This document shows, in pieces, positions 33,830 through 43,065 of a stretch of 64,000 nt of DNA. Position numbers and translations under genes: made by a program. The notes under the pieces are model-generated. The model had not been told where the DNA came from, searched no databases, and saw only the letters and a list, made by a program, of their open reading frames with translations. Origin of the DNA: Chitinophaga rupis. Its GTDB lineage: Bacteria > Bacteroidota > Bacteroidia > Chitinophagales > Chitinophagaceae. The DNA lies in assembly GCF_900109685.1 (NCBI RefSeq), contig NZ_FOBB01000004.1, positions 344,117 through 408,116 of the forward strand. Reading direction: 5' to 3'. Positions within the stretch are counted from its first letter, which is position 1. Each line of letters opens with the position of its first letter.

Positions 33830-36800
33830 TTAAAATGTTGCGGATAGCCCAAAAGTGATTGACTTCAATATTGGATAGTTGTTGCCATTACCGACCGACC
33901 CATCGGATACGATCCTGTCCGAACCGCCGATACTTTCGGGATCAATGTCATGTGTATTTTTGAAGACCGGTGACCAGGTCCATAGATTTTCCCCCGACAC
34001 ATACATTCGTGCATCATTGAGACCGATCTTTTTAATGAGGTTGATGGGTAAGTGATAACCAAGCTGAATGTTCTTCAACCGTACGTAAGCGGCATTTTGA
34101 AGATACTTGGTCTGACTCTGAGCAAGCTCATTGCTGCCTGCGGCTTTATATCCTGCAAACCTTGGGAAATAGGCATCCGGGTTTTCCGGGGACCACATTT
34201 TGTCTAACTGATTTACGGTTGCTTTAAAATAAGGGGAGGCATACTGGCCCCAAAAGGTTCCGGTGGAGCCGATCGGATACCAATCGCGTTTACCTACTCC
34301 TTGTATAAACGCCCCGATGAAAAAGCCTTTCCAGTCGGCATCCATACTAAATCCAAAGGTATAGTGAGGAAGGGCGTTGCCTATGATCCGCCGGTCGCCG
34401 GGATTTCCTACCGTATTATTGCCGGCATCTATTACGCCATCTCCGTTCAGATCTGCGAATTTGATGTCGCCGGGAGCAAGCGTTCCTGTATTAGATGCCT
34501 TTACAAGGATCTGTTTGGGAGACTTAGCGATATCCTCTGCCGATGTAAAATAACCAGCATTCTGATATCCCCATATCTCGCCAATCTGTTCACCCACGTA
34601 ATGATCAGACAACCTTTTATCGGGGTTATTGTATTTGGTGACCACTGCATTATAATCAGCAAGCGTAGCTCTTAAACCATAGTTAAACGGGGAACCGGAA
34701 ACAGTAAGCCTGTCGCGCCAGGTAACCGACAATTCCCAACCCTTTGTTTTCAGATCGGCATAATTACCTTTGGGAGATGCTGTTCCAAAAACGGTTGGCA
34801 GTGATGGACCTAATGTGAACATGTTAAGGGTCTTCCGTGTGTAAAGGTCTCCTGAAACAGATAGTTTTCCGTCCAGCACACTTAGATCCATACCAATGTT
34901 CTGGGTTCTTGAAGTTTCCCAGGTCAAGCCATCCGGCAATACACCTGGCGAGCTTGTGGCCTGCGGACGGACGCCATTTAAAATACGTCCCAGCTGGCTG
35001 ATATTGAATTGCTCCTGAAACACATAGGAGTTGATACTACCATTACCTAATGAACCGTAAGAGCCGCGGAATTTAAGGTCCGTGATGATCTTCGGCGAAA
35101 TATGCCAGAAAGGCTCTCCGGACACCCGCCAGCCAGCAGATAAAGAAGGGAAAAAAGCATAGCGCTGATTGGAAGGAAATTTGGAGGATCCATCATAACG
35201 CCCATTGCCTTCCAGCAGATAACGTCCCTTATAATCATAGTTTAAACGGTAAAAACCTCCTATTACTTTCCATCTGTCCCAATCTCCTGAAGTAACTATA
35301 GACTGACCTAATGCTAAATTGATGTTGTTTGCATCCGGATAGGCCAGGCCGTTACGCTGAACGGCTGTACTTTGAAACGTAGATTGCTCGTAATTGAAAC
35401 CGGCTAATACCTTTGCATGGTGCCCACCGCTCAACTTAGGTTCAAACTCGCCGTAAATATTTGTTACAAGGTACCGGGTAGGCTGGAACGTAAGGGTAAT
35501 ATCATTAAAGGCCGAACCCACATATTCGATCACTCCCGGTTTCCGGCTATATGGCACAGGTACCCTTTTTACAAAGGTGTTATTATCTGTGTTCTGAAAA
35601 GTAAGGTCACCTTTTATCCTGAACTGATCGTCAAGAAAGCGTGCCTCAAAGCCGGTAGTATTGCGAAATACCTTTTTATCAAAATCATAGCCGTTCTTAC
35701 CATAGACAAAATCACCAACGGTATAAGCGGCTGAATAGGTTAATGTTCCGTCAGGATTATACAGCGGCGCTACCGTATGCGCTTCTGCCGACATATTTAT
35801 CCAGATACCGCCGCCTTCACCAACATTTAACGGGTTATGATACTTCATCGAAGAATAATCGGCATTGTTATATACTTTCAACCATGGGAAAACCTGCAGT
35901 GATCCCTTAGCCCTAAAGTTGTAAATATTATAGTCGTCAGAATTATATCTGAACAGGCCATCCTGCTGGTATATCCGCCCTGTTACCAGGAAGTCGGCTT
36001 TGCCGCTGCTACCGGAAAGGGATAAGTTGTGGTCTGTTGCCGTAGTATGATCCTTGTAAAGCAGCTTGTACCAGTCTGTGTTTGCGTAATATACATACTC
36101 GCCTGCACCATTTACATCAACTTTTGGCAAGCTGGGGTCTGCGTCTCTTCTTTGCAGCTCAGCCAGATATTCTGCTGAAAACTTTACGGTTTTATTGATA
36201 TTCTGTGCGGTTTGGGAGCTTCCATACCAGGCAGTATAAGCTTCACTAAAAAGCCTGGCGAACTGATAGCCGTTAGTAACTAACTCAGGTACAGTGGTGG
36301 GGCTTTTGAATGACTGATTATAGGAGTATGTAACGCTTATCTTATCCTTTGACGGGCTTTTAGTTGTGATCAACACTACCCCAAAAGCTGCCCGGGCTCC
36401 ATAGATAGCCGCTGATGCTGCATCTTTTAAAACGGTAACACTTGCTACATCATTGGGATTTATACGACTGGGATCGCCTTCAACGCCATCGATCAAAACC
36501 AGCGCATTACCTCCCTGGCCTATGGAGGTGGTGCCGCGGATGTTATAGCCGGGTGATTGTATGGGCTTACCGTCCGCAGGCACCAGGTTTAAATTCGGTA
36601 GTAAACCCTGCAGGCCCTGGGTTAGGTTTGGCAGCGAGCGATTTTCCAGTGCTTTGGCAGATACCTGATCAACAGCGCCGGTAAGGTTTACTTTTTTCTG
36701 CGTACCATATCCTACCACAACAACCGCTGACAGATCGGATGCCGCCGGGTTTAGCGTTAGCAATGCGGGCACTTTACCTGCAGGATATTCCTGTGTCTGA

Positions 36801-37354
36801 TAACCGACGAAACTAAAAACAATGATGGCAGCTGCATCAGGGACCGTGATGGAGTAATTGCCTTCCTGGGTGGAGGACACACCATCCATCGTTCCTTTCA
36901 CCCTTATGCTAACGCCGGTTAGCGGTTCACCTTTCTCATTCTGCACTTTTCCATTAATCGTCAGGGTAACGTTTACCGAAGCAGCCTTTGTCAATTCCTT
37001 TTCCTTAACTAAAATGAGCTTTCCTTGGATCTCGTAACTTAAGGGCTGATCCCTGAGATAAGTATCTAACACCTCTGTGATGGTGGCATCCTTAAAATTA
37101 ACATCCTTAGGGGAAATGTCTTTTATCTTGTTCACCGAGACTAATACATTGTAGCCGGTTTGCTTCCTTAGTTCCCGGACGATTTGCTCAAAGGTTGTCT
37201 TCTTATGGACAAAATTCACCCGCTGAGCAAATGTTTCCGCCCGCAACTGGAACAAGGCTGCGAGGATTAAAATGGCAGTAAGCTTCATAAATAATAGGAA
37301 TTTATTAGTGCCACCGAAAGACGCACAAAAAAAACGTGGATAAATATTATACAT
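33830..37354 (-). CDS. susC: SusC/RagA TonB-dependent outer-membrane transporter with STN domain (PUL 1)
   Basis: 1174 residues. An N-terminal region with a signal peptide (second Met at 23, ending ETFAQ) is followed by an STN signalling domain (about 50-110; FEQIVRELRKQTGYNVL), a CarboxypepD_reg-like domain (INGKVQNEKGEPLTGVSIRVKG), a TonB box/plug (VVVGYGTQKKVNLTGAVDQV, NIRGTTS) and a 22-stranded barrel ending in GLSATF. The STN domain contacts the anti-sigma FecR, matching the FecR and ECF sigma genes just upstream. It imports oligosaccharides with SusD. I kept the first ATG because MYNIYPRFF-like leaders before KLTA are common in related SusC proteins. Confidence 0.96.
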   Translation of the reverse strand: MYNIYPRFFCASFGGTNKFLLFMKLTAILILAALFQLRAETFAQRVNFVHKKTTFEQIVRELRKQTGYNVLVSVNKIKDISPKDVNFKDATITEVLDTYLRDQPLSYEIQGKLILVKEKELTKAASVNVTLTINGKVQNEKGEPLTGVSIRVKGTMDGVSSTQEGNYSITVPDAAAIIVFSFVGYQTQEYPAGKVPALLTLNPAASDLSAVVVVGYGTQKKVNLTGAVDQVSAKALENRSLPNLTQGLQGLLPNLNLVPADGKPIQSPGYNIRGTTSIGQGGNALVLIDGVEGDPSRINPNDVASVTVLKDAASAAIYGARAAFGVVLITTKSPSKDKISVTYSYNQSFKSPTTVPELVTNGYQFARLFSEAYTAWYGSSQTAQNINKTVKFSAEYLAELQRRDADPSLPKVDVNGAGEYVYYANTDWYKLLYKDHTTATDHNLSLSGSSGKADFLVTGRIYQQDGLFRYNSDDYNIYNFRAKGSLQVFPWLKVYNNADYSSMKYHNPLNVGEGGGIWINMSAEAHTVAPLYNPDGTLTYSAAYTVGDFVYGKNGYDFDKKVFRNTTGFEARFLDDQFRIKGDLTFQNTDNNTFVKRVPVPYSRKPGVIEYVGSAFNDITLTFQPTRYLVTNIYGEFEPKLSGGHHAKVLAGFNYEQSTFQSTAVQRNGLAYPDANNINLALGQSIVTSGDWDRWKVIGGFYRLNYDYKGRYLLEGNGRYDGSSKFPSNQRYAFFPSLSAGWRVSGEPFWHISPKIITDLKFRGSYGSLGNGSINSYVFQEQFNISQLGRILNGVRPQATSSPGVLPDGLTWETSRTQNIGMDLSVLDGKLSVSGDLYTRKTLNMFTLGPSLPTVFGTASPKGNYADLKTKGWELSVTWRDRLTVSGSPFNYGLRATLADYNAVVTKYNNPDKRLSDHYVGEQIGEIWGYQNAGYFTSAEDIAKSPKQILVKASNTGTLAPGDIKFADLNGDGVIDAGNNTVGNPGDRRIIGNALPHYTFGFSMDADWKGFFIGAFIQGVGKRDWYPIGSTGTFWGQYASPYFKATVNQLDKMWSPENPDAYFPRFAGYKAAGSNELAQSQTKYLQNAAYVRLKNIQLGYHLPINLIKKIGLNDARMYVSGENLWTWSPVFKNTHDIDPESIGGSDRIVSDGSVGNGNNYPILKSITFGLSATF

Positions 37355-37418
37355 TTGTGTTACTGGTTAATATTGAAAATTTTTGTTCGCAGCAAATATC
37401 ATCAGTAGCCAGTCATCT

Positions 37419-37444
37419 AGCGGGGGTGCTCCAACACCTCCGCT
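37419..37444 (-). other. Hairpin between fecR and susC
   Basis: AGCGGGGGTG and CACCTCCGCT pair with one bulged or mismatched base around a 6-nt loop. No T-run follows on the minus strand, so it looks more like an attenuator or RNA-processing hairpin setting the fecR/susC ratio than a terminator. Confidence 0.5.
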
Positions 37445-37524
37445 TAATTTTTGGCCGCTTGTCAGAGAGCTGATCAGATCTTGTTTTCTTATCTCATAGT
37501 TGGCTTAATTTATTGGGTGATCAT

Positions 37525-38694
37525 TTATATATTATTTCTTTTTTTTTGCATGACCCTGATGGTTTTTCCATCTATCTCAAATCTGACCTCGCCGGTTATC
37601 TCCAACATCTTTAATACTTGTGATACATTCGAGTAGCGCGTAAGTCCCCCTAAATAAGATTCCTTTAAATTAAATCCCTTCTGATATTGAATGTCTACAT
37701 CATACCAACGCGAGATCTTTCGCATGATACTTTCGAGTGGTTCGTTATTAAACAAAAAATTATCGTTCTTCCAGGCCAAAGCATCTTCAATATCCACGGC
37801 AACAACATTTGTAACTGGATTTCCGGTTGAATTAACCGCTTGCTGGCCAGGTTTTAAAATTATATACTGGGATGATGTTTTAAGGCCAATGCTGCCTTCC
37901 ACGAGCGTTGTTCTAATGACAGGCTCGTCATCGTATGCATTAATATTGAATTTAGTACCCAGATCTTCTATCACCTGACCTTTAACACTCACTTTGAAAG
38001 GCCTGCGTGCATCGTGTACGACTTCAAAATAAACCTGCCCTGTTATTTGAACGCTGCGTTGATCACCATTAAATGCTACCGGGTAATGAATAGATGAGGC
38101 AGCGTCCAGTATGGCAATTGTTCCATCGGCAAGTGTTAATTGATATTTTCCACCCCGCGGCGTCTCCACGGTATTGAATAATTCACCGCTGGCAGCTGCG
38201 GCCTGGCCGCCGGTATAACTCAGCTGGCCATCTTCCCGTTTTGCGATAGTAACGCCACCTTGTTGGGCTATGAAACCATTTTTAGTTCCATTTAACTGGA
38301 CTTTTTCCCCGTTAGCGAGGGTTAGAATGGCTTTATTGCCTCCCGGAGCTATATCCTGGATCGCGTGGGCCGCTTGCTTTTTAACCGGTTTGCCCGGGAA
38401 AAGCAAAAAAGCCCCGTATGAAAGGATTATTATAACTGAAGCTGCCGCTGCTATTCTGGGCCAAAGCCATCTTCTCCTTGCTTCCTGCCGAACAATACCG
38501 GCCTCCGAATGGATACGCGCAAGCATCAGCCTTTTATGCTCGAGTGGTGTCAGGCCTATTTCTAAAATTGTCTCTTCTGCATCTTCGCTTAAAAACCACT
38601 CGTCGAACTCCTGTTGTTCGGATACAGTAAGTTTTCCTTTCAGATAATTCCTGGCCAGCTTTTGAAGCCGGTTCCTGTTTGAAGGAACAGTCAT
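37525..38694 (-). CDS. FecR family anti-sigma factor (PUL 1)
   Basis: 389 residues. The cytoplasmic N-terminus (about 1-85; LARNYLKGKLTVSEQQEFDEWF) would bind the sigma factor. One membrane helix (about 86-105) is followed by a periplasmic FecR domain (about 185-280; VETPRGGKYQLTLADGT, VHDARRPFKVSVKGQVIEDLGTKFNINAY) and a C-terminal STN-like DUF4974 domain (FNNEPLESIMRKISRWYDVDIQYQ). It should keep the ECF sigma factor inactive until the SusC STN domain signals that the glycan is bound. It lies directly between the sigma and susC genes. Confidence 0.94.
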   Translation of the reverse strand: MTVPSNRNRLQKLARNYLKGKLTVSEQQEFDEWFLSEDAEETILEIGLTPLEHKRLMLARIHSEAGIVRQEARRRWLWPRIAAAASVIIILSYGAFLLFPGKPVKKQAAHAIQDIAPGGNKAILTLANGEKVQLNGTKNGFIAQQGGVTIAKREDGQLSYTGGQAAAASGELFNTVETPRGGKYQLTLADGTIAILDAASSIHYPVAFNGDQRSVQITGQVYFEVVHDARRPFKVSVKGQVIEDLGTKFNINAYDDEPVIRTTLVEGSIGLKTSSQYIILKPGQQAVNSTGNPVTNVVAVDIEDALAWKNDNFLFNNEPLESIMRKISRWYDVDIQYQKGFNLKESYLGGLTRYSNVSQVLKMLEITGEVRFEIDGKTIRVMQKKRNNI

Positions 38695-38710
38695 GCTGTG
38701 TTTAATTTTG

Positions 38711-38969
38711 GTTACTTTATTATAAGTACCCGCCGCCGGTCAAAACCCGCAAAAAAAAATAAAAAATTTGAGGGAAGAAGGATTAAAGCAAAAGCCCAAA
38801 AACCACCAGGTTCTATTCCTATAGAGGGGAATAGTCATAACATATCCATTTGGGTCACTTTATTATAAGTACCCCTGGTTGGCTAAAACCCGCAAAAAAA
38901 AAAATGAAAAATTTGGGGGAGAGAAGGATTAAAGCAAAAAGCCGCCCAAAAAACTGCCAAGTTCTATTC
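38711..38969. repeat. Tandem duplication spanning the 3' end of the sigma gene
   Basis: 38711-38819 and 38854-38969 are about 80-85% alike: both contain ACTTTATTATAAGTACC, AAAACCCGCAAAAAAAAA, AAAAATTTG, GAAGGATTAAAGCAAAA and GTTCTATTC. The second copy includes the last about 13 codons of the sigma factor gene, so the first copy carries a decayed relic of that coding end. This suggests a duplicated and mostly deleted sigma gene, or slippage during an insertion. Confidence 0.75.
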
Positions 38970-39489
38970 GCAGTTTTCGCCGGGCGCGCAATAAATGGGC
39001 ATCTACGGCTTTTTCCGATAAGTTTAGCGCAGCAGCAATTTCCTTGTAGGACTTATCCTCGTTTTTCAATTGATAAACCAACCGGCTCTTTTCCGGCAAT
39101 TTGCTAACAATCATTTCCAGGCGTTCGCGGATCTCCTCAAATTCCAGGTATTCCTGGGGGGAATCGCCCAGCAGACCGCTGACCTGTTCTAAATCAACCG
39201 AGCGTGAAGAAGCTCTTTTAGCAAGCACTTTAAGTACCCTGTACTTTATAGAAATAAAAAGATAATTGGCAAAATCACCGTTTATTTTAAGGCTTTCCCG
39301 CCTTTTCCAGAGCGAAACAAAAACATCCTGCACGATATTCTCGGCTTCCATAAGGTCACCGGTTTTTCGATAAGCCAGACTTAATACCCTGTCCCAATAA
39401 CGATTATAAAGCACGTCGAATGCGCTGGCATTACCGTTTTGCAGTAAGCTGAGTAATTTCAGATCATCAAAAGTATGCAGCCCGCCCAT
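38929..39489 (-). CDS. ECF RNA polymerase sigma factor (PUL 1)
   Basis: 186 residues with sigma-70 region 2 (about 25-90; AFDVLYNRYWDRVLSLAYRK, AENIVQDVFVSLWKRR) and region 4 (about 125-180; LPEKSRLVYQLKNEDKSYKEIAAALNLSEKAVDAHLLRARRKL), the usual size for the ECF group that works with FecR in Bacteroidota. It starts PUL 1 and should direct transcription of susC and the genes after it. Its 3' end lies in a tandem duplication shared with the fecR intergenic region, and the final residues (GSFLGGFLL) are hydrophobic, as in many relatives. Confidence 0.95.
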   Translation of the reverse strand: MGGLHTFDDLKLLSLLQNGNASAFDVLYNRYWDRVLSLAYRKTGDLMEAENIVQDVFVSLWKRRESLKINGDFANYLFISIKYRVLKVLAKRASSRSVDLEQVSGLLGDSPQEYLEFEEIRERLEMIVSKLPEKSRLVYQLKNEDKSYKEIAAALNLSEKAVDAHLLRARRKLRIELGSFLGGFLL

Positions 39490-39632
39490 GTTTATAATCG
39501 TTGAATAAAGCTATAAATAATTCCCCGAAATAAACAATTGATTGTAAACTGTATGTTAACTGTTGTTCATATTAAGTTCATTTTCTGAAATTACCTGCTG
39601 CAGCCTATGGAAATATTGGATTAAAGGTAGCA

Positions 39633-40721
39633 TCAACCTGCCGGAACCTTTTCTGCATCATACCAATCAACGGTCTTATGAAGTATTTCTTCAAATTTAA
39701 AAATGTCATCAACCGTTAAAATTTCTGTCCGCGTCTCCTTTTTCTGTTCATCAAAGGTGCCAATATATCTTCTGGAACCATTCAAATACAATCTACATAT
39801 CGTTTTTCTATTATTGTCATCCAGCAGTATTGCAAAATAAGATTGCGCATCCCGGTATACTATCCTGGCGGGCTTTATCTTCTGCCGGAGAATTGTCTTT
39901 ACGATCAGGTAGCCTTCTTTTTCCTCTTCCGTAGTTTCGATCAACGAGCCTTTTTCTTCGGCCTTTGTTACTGCTAATTCCTTTTCAGCATCGGGTTGTT
40001 CCGCATCGTTTTCCTTTTTCAATGCAGATGTAAGCCGTTCAGTGATTAGATCGTTTATGTACTGTTGTATCGACTTCTTTGTAAGCGCACTAAATTGGTC
40101 AACTAGCTTTGATGTGAGCATTCCCCGGTATATCTGTTTTGCAAACAGTTTAACAAACCCTTCAGAGGGATTTTGAAATTCAACACTTATCAGCGTTTTG
40201 AGCTCATTCATATATTTTAGCTCGCTCGCAGTGGTTTGAATATTTTCTATGTTGAAATATGACTTATGGAACTTCTTTAATTCTTCGATCTGGTTGTCTT
40301 TTATATCCGTAACATTGAATTCAAAGAATGGCTTTTCGTCCATTTTGTTCGGTTCAACAAGATCTGTATAAAACCGGTAAATTATTCCATTAGATAACAG
40401 GCCGAACTTAGCGGCTGTAGTATGAAAATACCGGAAAAGCTGAGAGTTATGCGGATCCAGGCTCTCTCCCCAATGTTTACATTCGATCAATATAGCAGGC
40501 TGGCCTTCTTTCAGGATCGCATAGTCAACTTTTTCGCCCTTCTTGATCCCGATATCCGCAATGAATTCCGGCATTACCTCAAACGGGTCAAATACATCGT
40601 AACCCAGGGCCTTAATGAAAGGCATAATAAAAGCATTTTTAGTAGCCTCCTCTGTTTGGATCTGGCTTTTAAGCTTTTCGACCTTATCGCCGAAGAGCTT
40701 AATTTCGTCTTTAAAATCCAT
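39633..40721 (-). CDS. PD-(D/E)XK nuclease-like protein (type I restriction HsdR N-terminal family)
   Basis: 362 residues, cytoplasmic. The N-terminal half matches the HsdR_N fold: EEATKNAFIMPFIKALGYDVFDP (25-46), then the nuclease motif Asp 66 (EKVDYAIL) with Glu 80-x-Lys 82 (AILIECKHWG), followed by HTTAAKFGLLSNGIIYRFYTD. No helicase/translocase domain is present, so it is a stand-alone nuclease-domain protein and not a restriction motor. The C-terminal third has an acidic low-complexity linker (about 235-265) and a small beta domain resembling an SH3-like or DUF4357-type fold. It ends the accessory island behind DUF4407, with a 69-bp gap. DNA cleavage is inferred from family only. Confidence 0.82.
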   Translation of the reverse strand: MDFKDEIKLFGDKVEKLKSQIQTEEATKNAFIMPFIKALGYDVFDPFEVMPEFIADIGIKKGEKVDYAILKEGQPAILIECKHWGESLDPHNSQLFRYFHTTAAKFGLLSNGIIYRFYTDLVEPNKMDEKPFFEFNVTDIKDNQIEELKKFHKSYFNIENIQTTASELKYMNELKTLISVEFQNPSEGFVKLFAKQIYRGMLTSKLVDQFSALTKKSIQQYINDLITERLTSALKKENDAEQPDAEKELAVTKAEEKGSLIETTEEEKEGYLIVKTILRQKIKPARIVYRDAQSYFAILLDDNNRKTICRLYLNGSRRYIGTFDEQKKETRTEILTVDDIFKFEEILHKTVDWYDAEKVPAG

Positions 40722-40790
40722 GTTAATTTTTTTTTGTATTTACTTTATCAGAACTTGTTATAGAAACATATCACTCTACGATCCTCCTCA

Positions 40791-41783
40791 CTACTCAAAC
40801 CCCTTCTCAAGCACATTCAATCGCCGGATCTGCAAGTTCATATGATGTAATACTGCCTTCTCGTAATCATTAGACTGGTCTCCCATCTTACTGAATAATA
40901 CGAGCATTTCTATAAAAAAGAAGAACAGGATCCAAAGAAGCCAGAAATACAATGCAACACGGGATCCCGACATCAATCGCACCATCACTTTCAACTCATC
41001 CAGAAATCCGATACTTGCTTCCATTTTCGTCTCAATCGTAGGTTTTATGTCGCGTAATTCCTTTTCCTCCAGGATCTTTTGTTGCCGCAAAGCACCGATG
41101 GTAGAATCGAGGGATGGTATGAATGCCGCTTTAGGATTTGGCACTGTGCTAGTCGCAGTAATAGAAGTATTTTCTCTTTTAAAAATGATCGTATCCTGTC
41201 CTAAAGATGTTTTGCCAGGAATAGGTACCATCTTTGACTGTGTCTGAGTATTCAGGATTGTTTGATTGGGATGTTTGCTGATATCATCCATGTACTTTCC
41301 CCTCTCCTCTTCTTTTTTCTCAATTGTCGTGTCCAGCGCAGCAATCTGCTTTCTTAATTCTTCCGTTTTCGAGGGCAAAATCACATCTACTTTCTCTGAG
41401 ATGTAGGATATCTTTTCGATCTCAATATCCTTCTCAAACAATATCTGGTCGATGATCACCGCCCCTAAAACAGACATCATTAAAGCCAGACAGCCTCTGA
41501 ATATAAGCAGCATCCGGCCTGGATTGATGGATAAGACGATCTGTTTTTCAACCTGCACAATGATCACTGTTGCCAGTATACCTGCCAGCATACAACCTGG
41601 AAGGCTGAGCCCCAGGTAACGCTGCGCAAAGGTAAATCCGATAAAAAACCAAAGAATACAAACGATCAGCATGGCTGCCGTGTACTTTTTCACCGATTTA
41701 AAAGCTGCTTCGCTACAGTTCCTTAAAATGTTGTAGTTGTAACCGGTCATGAAGCAGCCGAAACGGATCCATAGGTGTTTCAT
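40791..41783 (-). CDS. DUF4407 membrane protein with periplasmic-size coiled coil
   Basis: 330 residues. Hydrophobic helices lie at about 34-54, 58-78, 91-112 and 273-296. Between the third and fourth there is a 160-residue loop with a coiled coil (about 138-168; EELRKQIAALDTTIEKKEEE). The N-terminal GCFMTGYNYNILRNCSEAAFKSVKKYTAAM and GAVIIDQILFEKDIE are the signatures of DUF4407, a family seen next to defence or conflict genes in several phyla but of unknown function. It follows a cytoplasmic coiled-coil gene by 12 bp, which follows an HNH nuclease gene by 10 bp, so the three are very likely one operon. Confidence 0.85.
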   Translation of the reverse strand: MKHLWIRFGCFMTGYNYNILRNCSEAAFKSVKKYTAAMLIVCILWFFIGFTFAQRYLGLSLPGCMLAGILATVIIVQVEKQIVLSINPGRMLLIFRGCLALMMSVLGAVIIDQILFEKDIEIEKISYISEKVDVILPSKTEELRKQIAALDTTIEKKEEERGKYMDDISKHPNQTILNTQTQSKMVPIPGKTSLGQDTIIFKRENTSITATSTVPNPKAAFIPSLDSTIGALRQQKILEEKELRDIKPTIETKMEASIGFLDELKVMVRLMSGSRVALYFWLLWILFFFFIEMLVLFSKMGDQSNDYEKAVLHHMNLQIRRLNVLEKGFE

Positions 41784-41795
41784 AATGCTCTGATT

Positions 41796-42356
41796 TTAAA
41801 AGTTCTTATTCAGGATAATGTGACCGGAAATTGCAGCAAGCCCATTCCTGAACCCCCGGGTATAGCTAATAATGATGCCGTGCCCCACACCCTCGTTAAG
41901 TTTTGCCTGCTCTTCAATCTCTATGACCTGCTTAATATGACTTTCGGCGGTTTCTTTCTTGACGGTGAGTTCTTCCACGGTATCTATCATTCCGCTTCTG
42001 CTTCTACTGGTTATGTGAAAATTGATCTGCCTGATAAAGTCTTCATAGAACGTTTTTACCTTTCGTATAGACCTCTCCAGGTCATTCTTTAAAGCGATCA
42101 CATTTTGATCCAGATGGGTTGTGTCAGGATTCATCAACGCGTCGTTATACCCTTTGGATTCATAATTCTTGTCAAGAAAATCATACAGAAGATGTATTCC
42201 GCCATTGAAGGCCGGAATAACCTTTTCTTCCGGCTGTTCCGGTTTTGCCTTTTCTATAAAAGTGGTTTCCGGAATATCGGGTATGGCGGCTTCAACAGCC
42301 ATAGTGTGGTCATGCCCATTTTGGCGCTGACGGTTGAAAATATCAAATAAGCCCAT
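41796..42356 (-). CDS. Small coiled-coil protein of unknown function in the HNH/DUF4407 operon
   Basis: I place the start at the ATG at 42354-42356 (MGLFDIFNRQR), giving 186 residues. A longer open frame begins at 42545 but would overlap the HNH gene by about 180 bp, and its extra residues look non-coding. Residues 1-45 are a flexible, charged N-terminus. From about 75 there is a long helical region (VIALKNDLERSIRKVKTFYEDFIRQI, and VEELTVKKETAESHIKQVIEIEEQAKL) likely to form a coiled coil, with a glycine-containing C-terminus. No known domain was recognised. The tight spacing to the DUF4407 gene and the matching coiled coils suggest that the two proteins interact. Confidence 0.7.
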   Translation of the reverse strand: MGLFDIFNRQRQNGHDHTMAVEAAIPDIPETTFIEKAKPEQPEEKVIPAFNGGIHLLYDFLDKNYESKGYNDALMNPDTTHLDQNVIALKNDLERSIRKVKTFYEDFIRQINFHITSRSRSGMIDTVEELTVKKETAESHIKQVIEIEEQAKLNEGVGHGIIISYTRGFRNGLAAISGHIILNKNF

Positions 42357-42366
42357 ACATATTTTA

Positions 42367-42768
42367 TTAAATGGTGATTGTTGGTACTTTGTATTTATTA
42401 TGTCCCTTGTTATGACAGGACTCACAAAGCGTAATGAGTAAATGGTCAGGGTAGTCCCAGGGAAGACGGAATTTTTGCTGACTTGCCATGAAGTGGTATT
42501 GCCGGTGATGTACCTGCAGATCTGTATTGTTTTTACAATGCACACAACGATTCAGGTCACGGCTCAGTATTTCTTTTCGTTTAGCCTTCCAGTTAGGGTG
42601 CAATAAAAGTGCACCATAACTGCCGTGAGATTGAACGTTCAGGGGAACATTTTCCGGAGGCGTTCCAGGAGGGGATTGTTTGGGCATCTCCTCCTGAATA
42701 TATCTGCGGTAAGATCCGGGTTCCTTAAATTGCAGATACTTGTACAATGGATCATTCGGAGTATTCAT
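42367..42768 (-). CDS. HNH endonuclease
   Basis: 133 residues. The C-terminal half is an HNH (McrA-like) domain with zinc ligands C75 and C78 (CVHC), the catalytic pair H87-H88 (LQVHHRQYHF), C115 and C118 (LCESCH), and H119/H123. About 60 N-terminal residues precede it (Pro-rich around 30-45). HNH nucleases cut DNA with a single metal ion and occur in homing, restriction and anti-phage systems. It is upstream of, and closely spaced to, the coiled-coil and DUF4407 genes. A membrane-linked nuclease system is a possible reading, but the target is unknown. Confidence 0.88.
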   Translation of the reverse strand: MNTPNDPLYKYLQFKEPGSYRRYIQEEMPKQSPPGTPPENVPLNVQSHGSYGALLLHPNWKAKRKEILSRDLNRCVHCKNNTDLQVHHRQYHFMASQQKFRLPWDYPDHLLITLCESCHNKGHNKYKVPTITI

Positions 42769-42816
42769 AATAACACAGGTAAGAGATTATTGAAATGTAA
42801 TTCTTGTTGCAGTCAT

Positions 42817-43017
42817 TCATTGCTCCCATTTACAAAGGGTCCTGTCTTTCATCGCTTTCTCAACCGGCATGCTGATGATCCGGTGCTTACAATTGCTTAG
42901 ACCACGGCAGTCCGATTTGTAGTGGTACCTCGTGGCGCTCTTGCTGTCGCAGACATACACCCTGATCTGGTTGCAGTTAATGTAGCTTACAAGCAGCCAG
43001 GCATATAGGATTTTCAT
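42817..43017 (-). CDS. Small Cys-rich exported protein (family of unknown function)
   Basis: I start at the ATG at 43015-43017 (66 residues) because it begins a plausible signal or anchor sequence (MKILYAWLLVSY); an upstream ATG at 43059 would add 14 residues. The body has a conserved-looking pattern of Bacteroidota small proteins: VYVCDSKSATRYHYKSDCRGLSNC, then HRIISMPVEKAMKDRTLCKWE. The Cys/His spacing (C..YHY...C.GL..C....C.WE) recalls metal- or disulfide-containing miniature domains of unknown role. It lies 48 bp upstream of the HNH gene and 48 bp downstream of another small Cys protein. Confidence 0.72.
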   Translation of the reverse strand: MKILYAWLLVSYINCNQIRVYVCDSKSATRYHYKSDCRGLSNCKHRIISMPVEKAMKDRTLCKWEQ

Positions 43018-43065
43018 GGCCAATCGATTCAAATAATAAGGGTTAACAAAGAAGAGCACTCCTGA

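Noticed and set aside
42357..42545. Extended N-terminus for the coiled-coil gene
   Set aside because: It would overlap the HNH gene by about 180 bp and encode an unlikely leader; MGLFDIF at 42356 fits the operon spacing.
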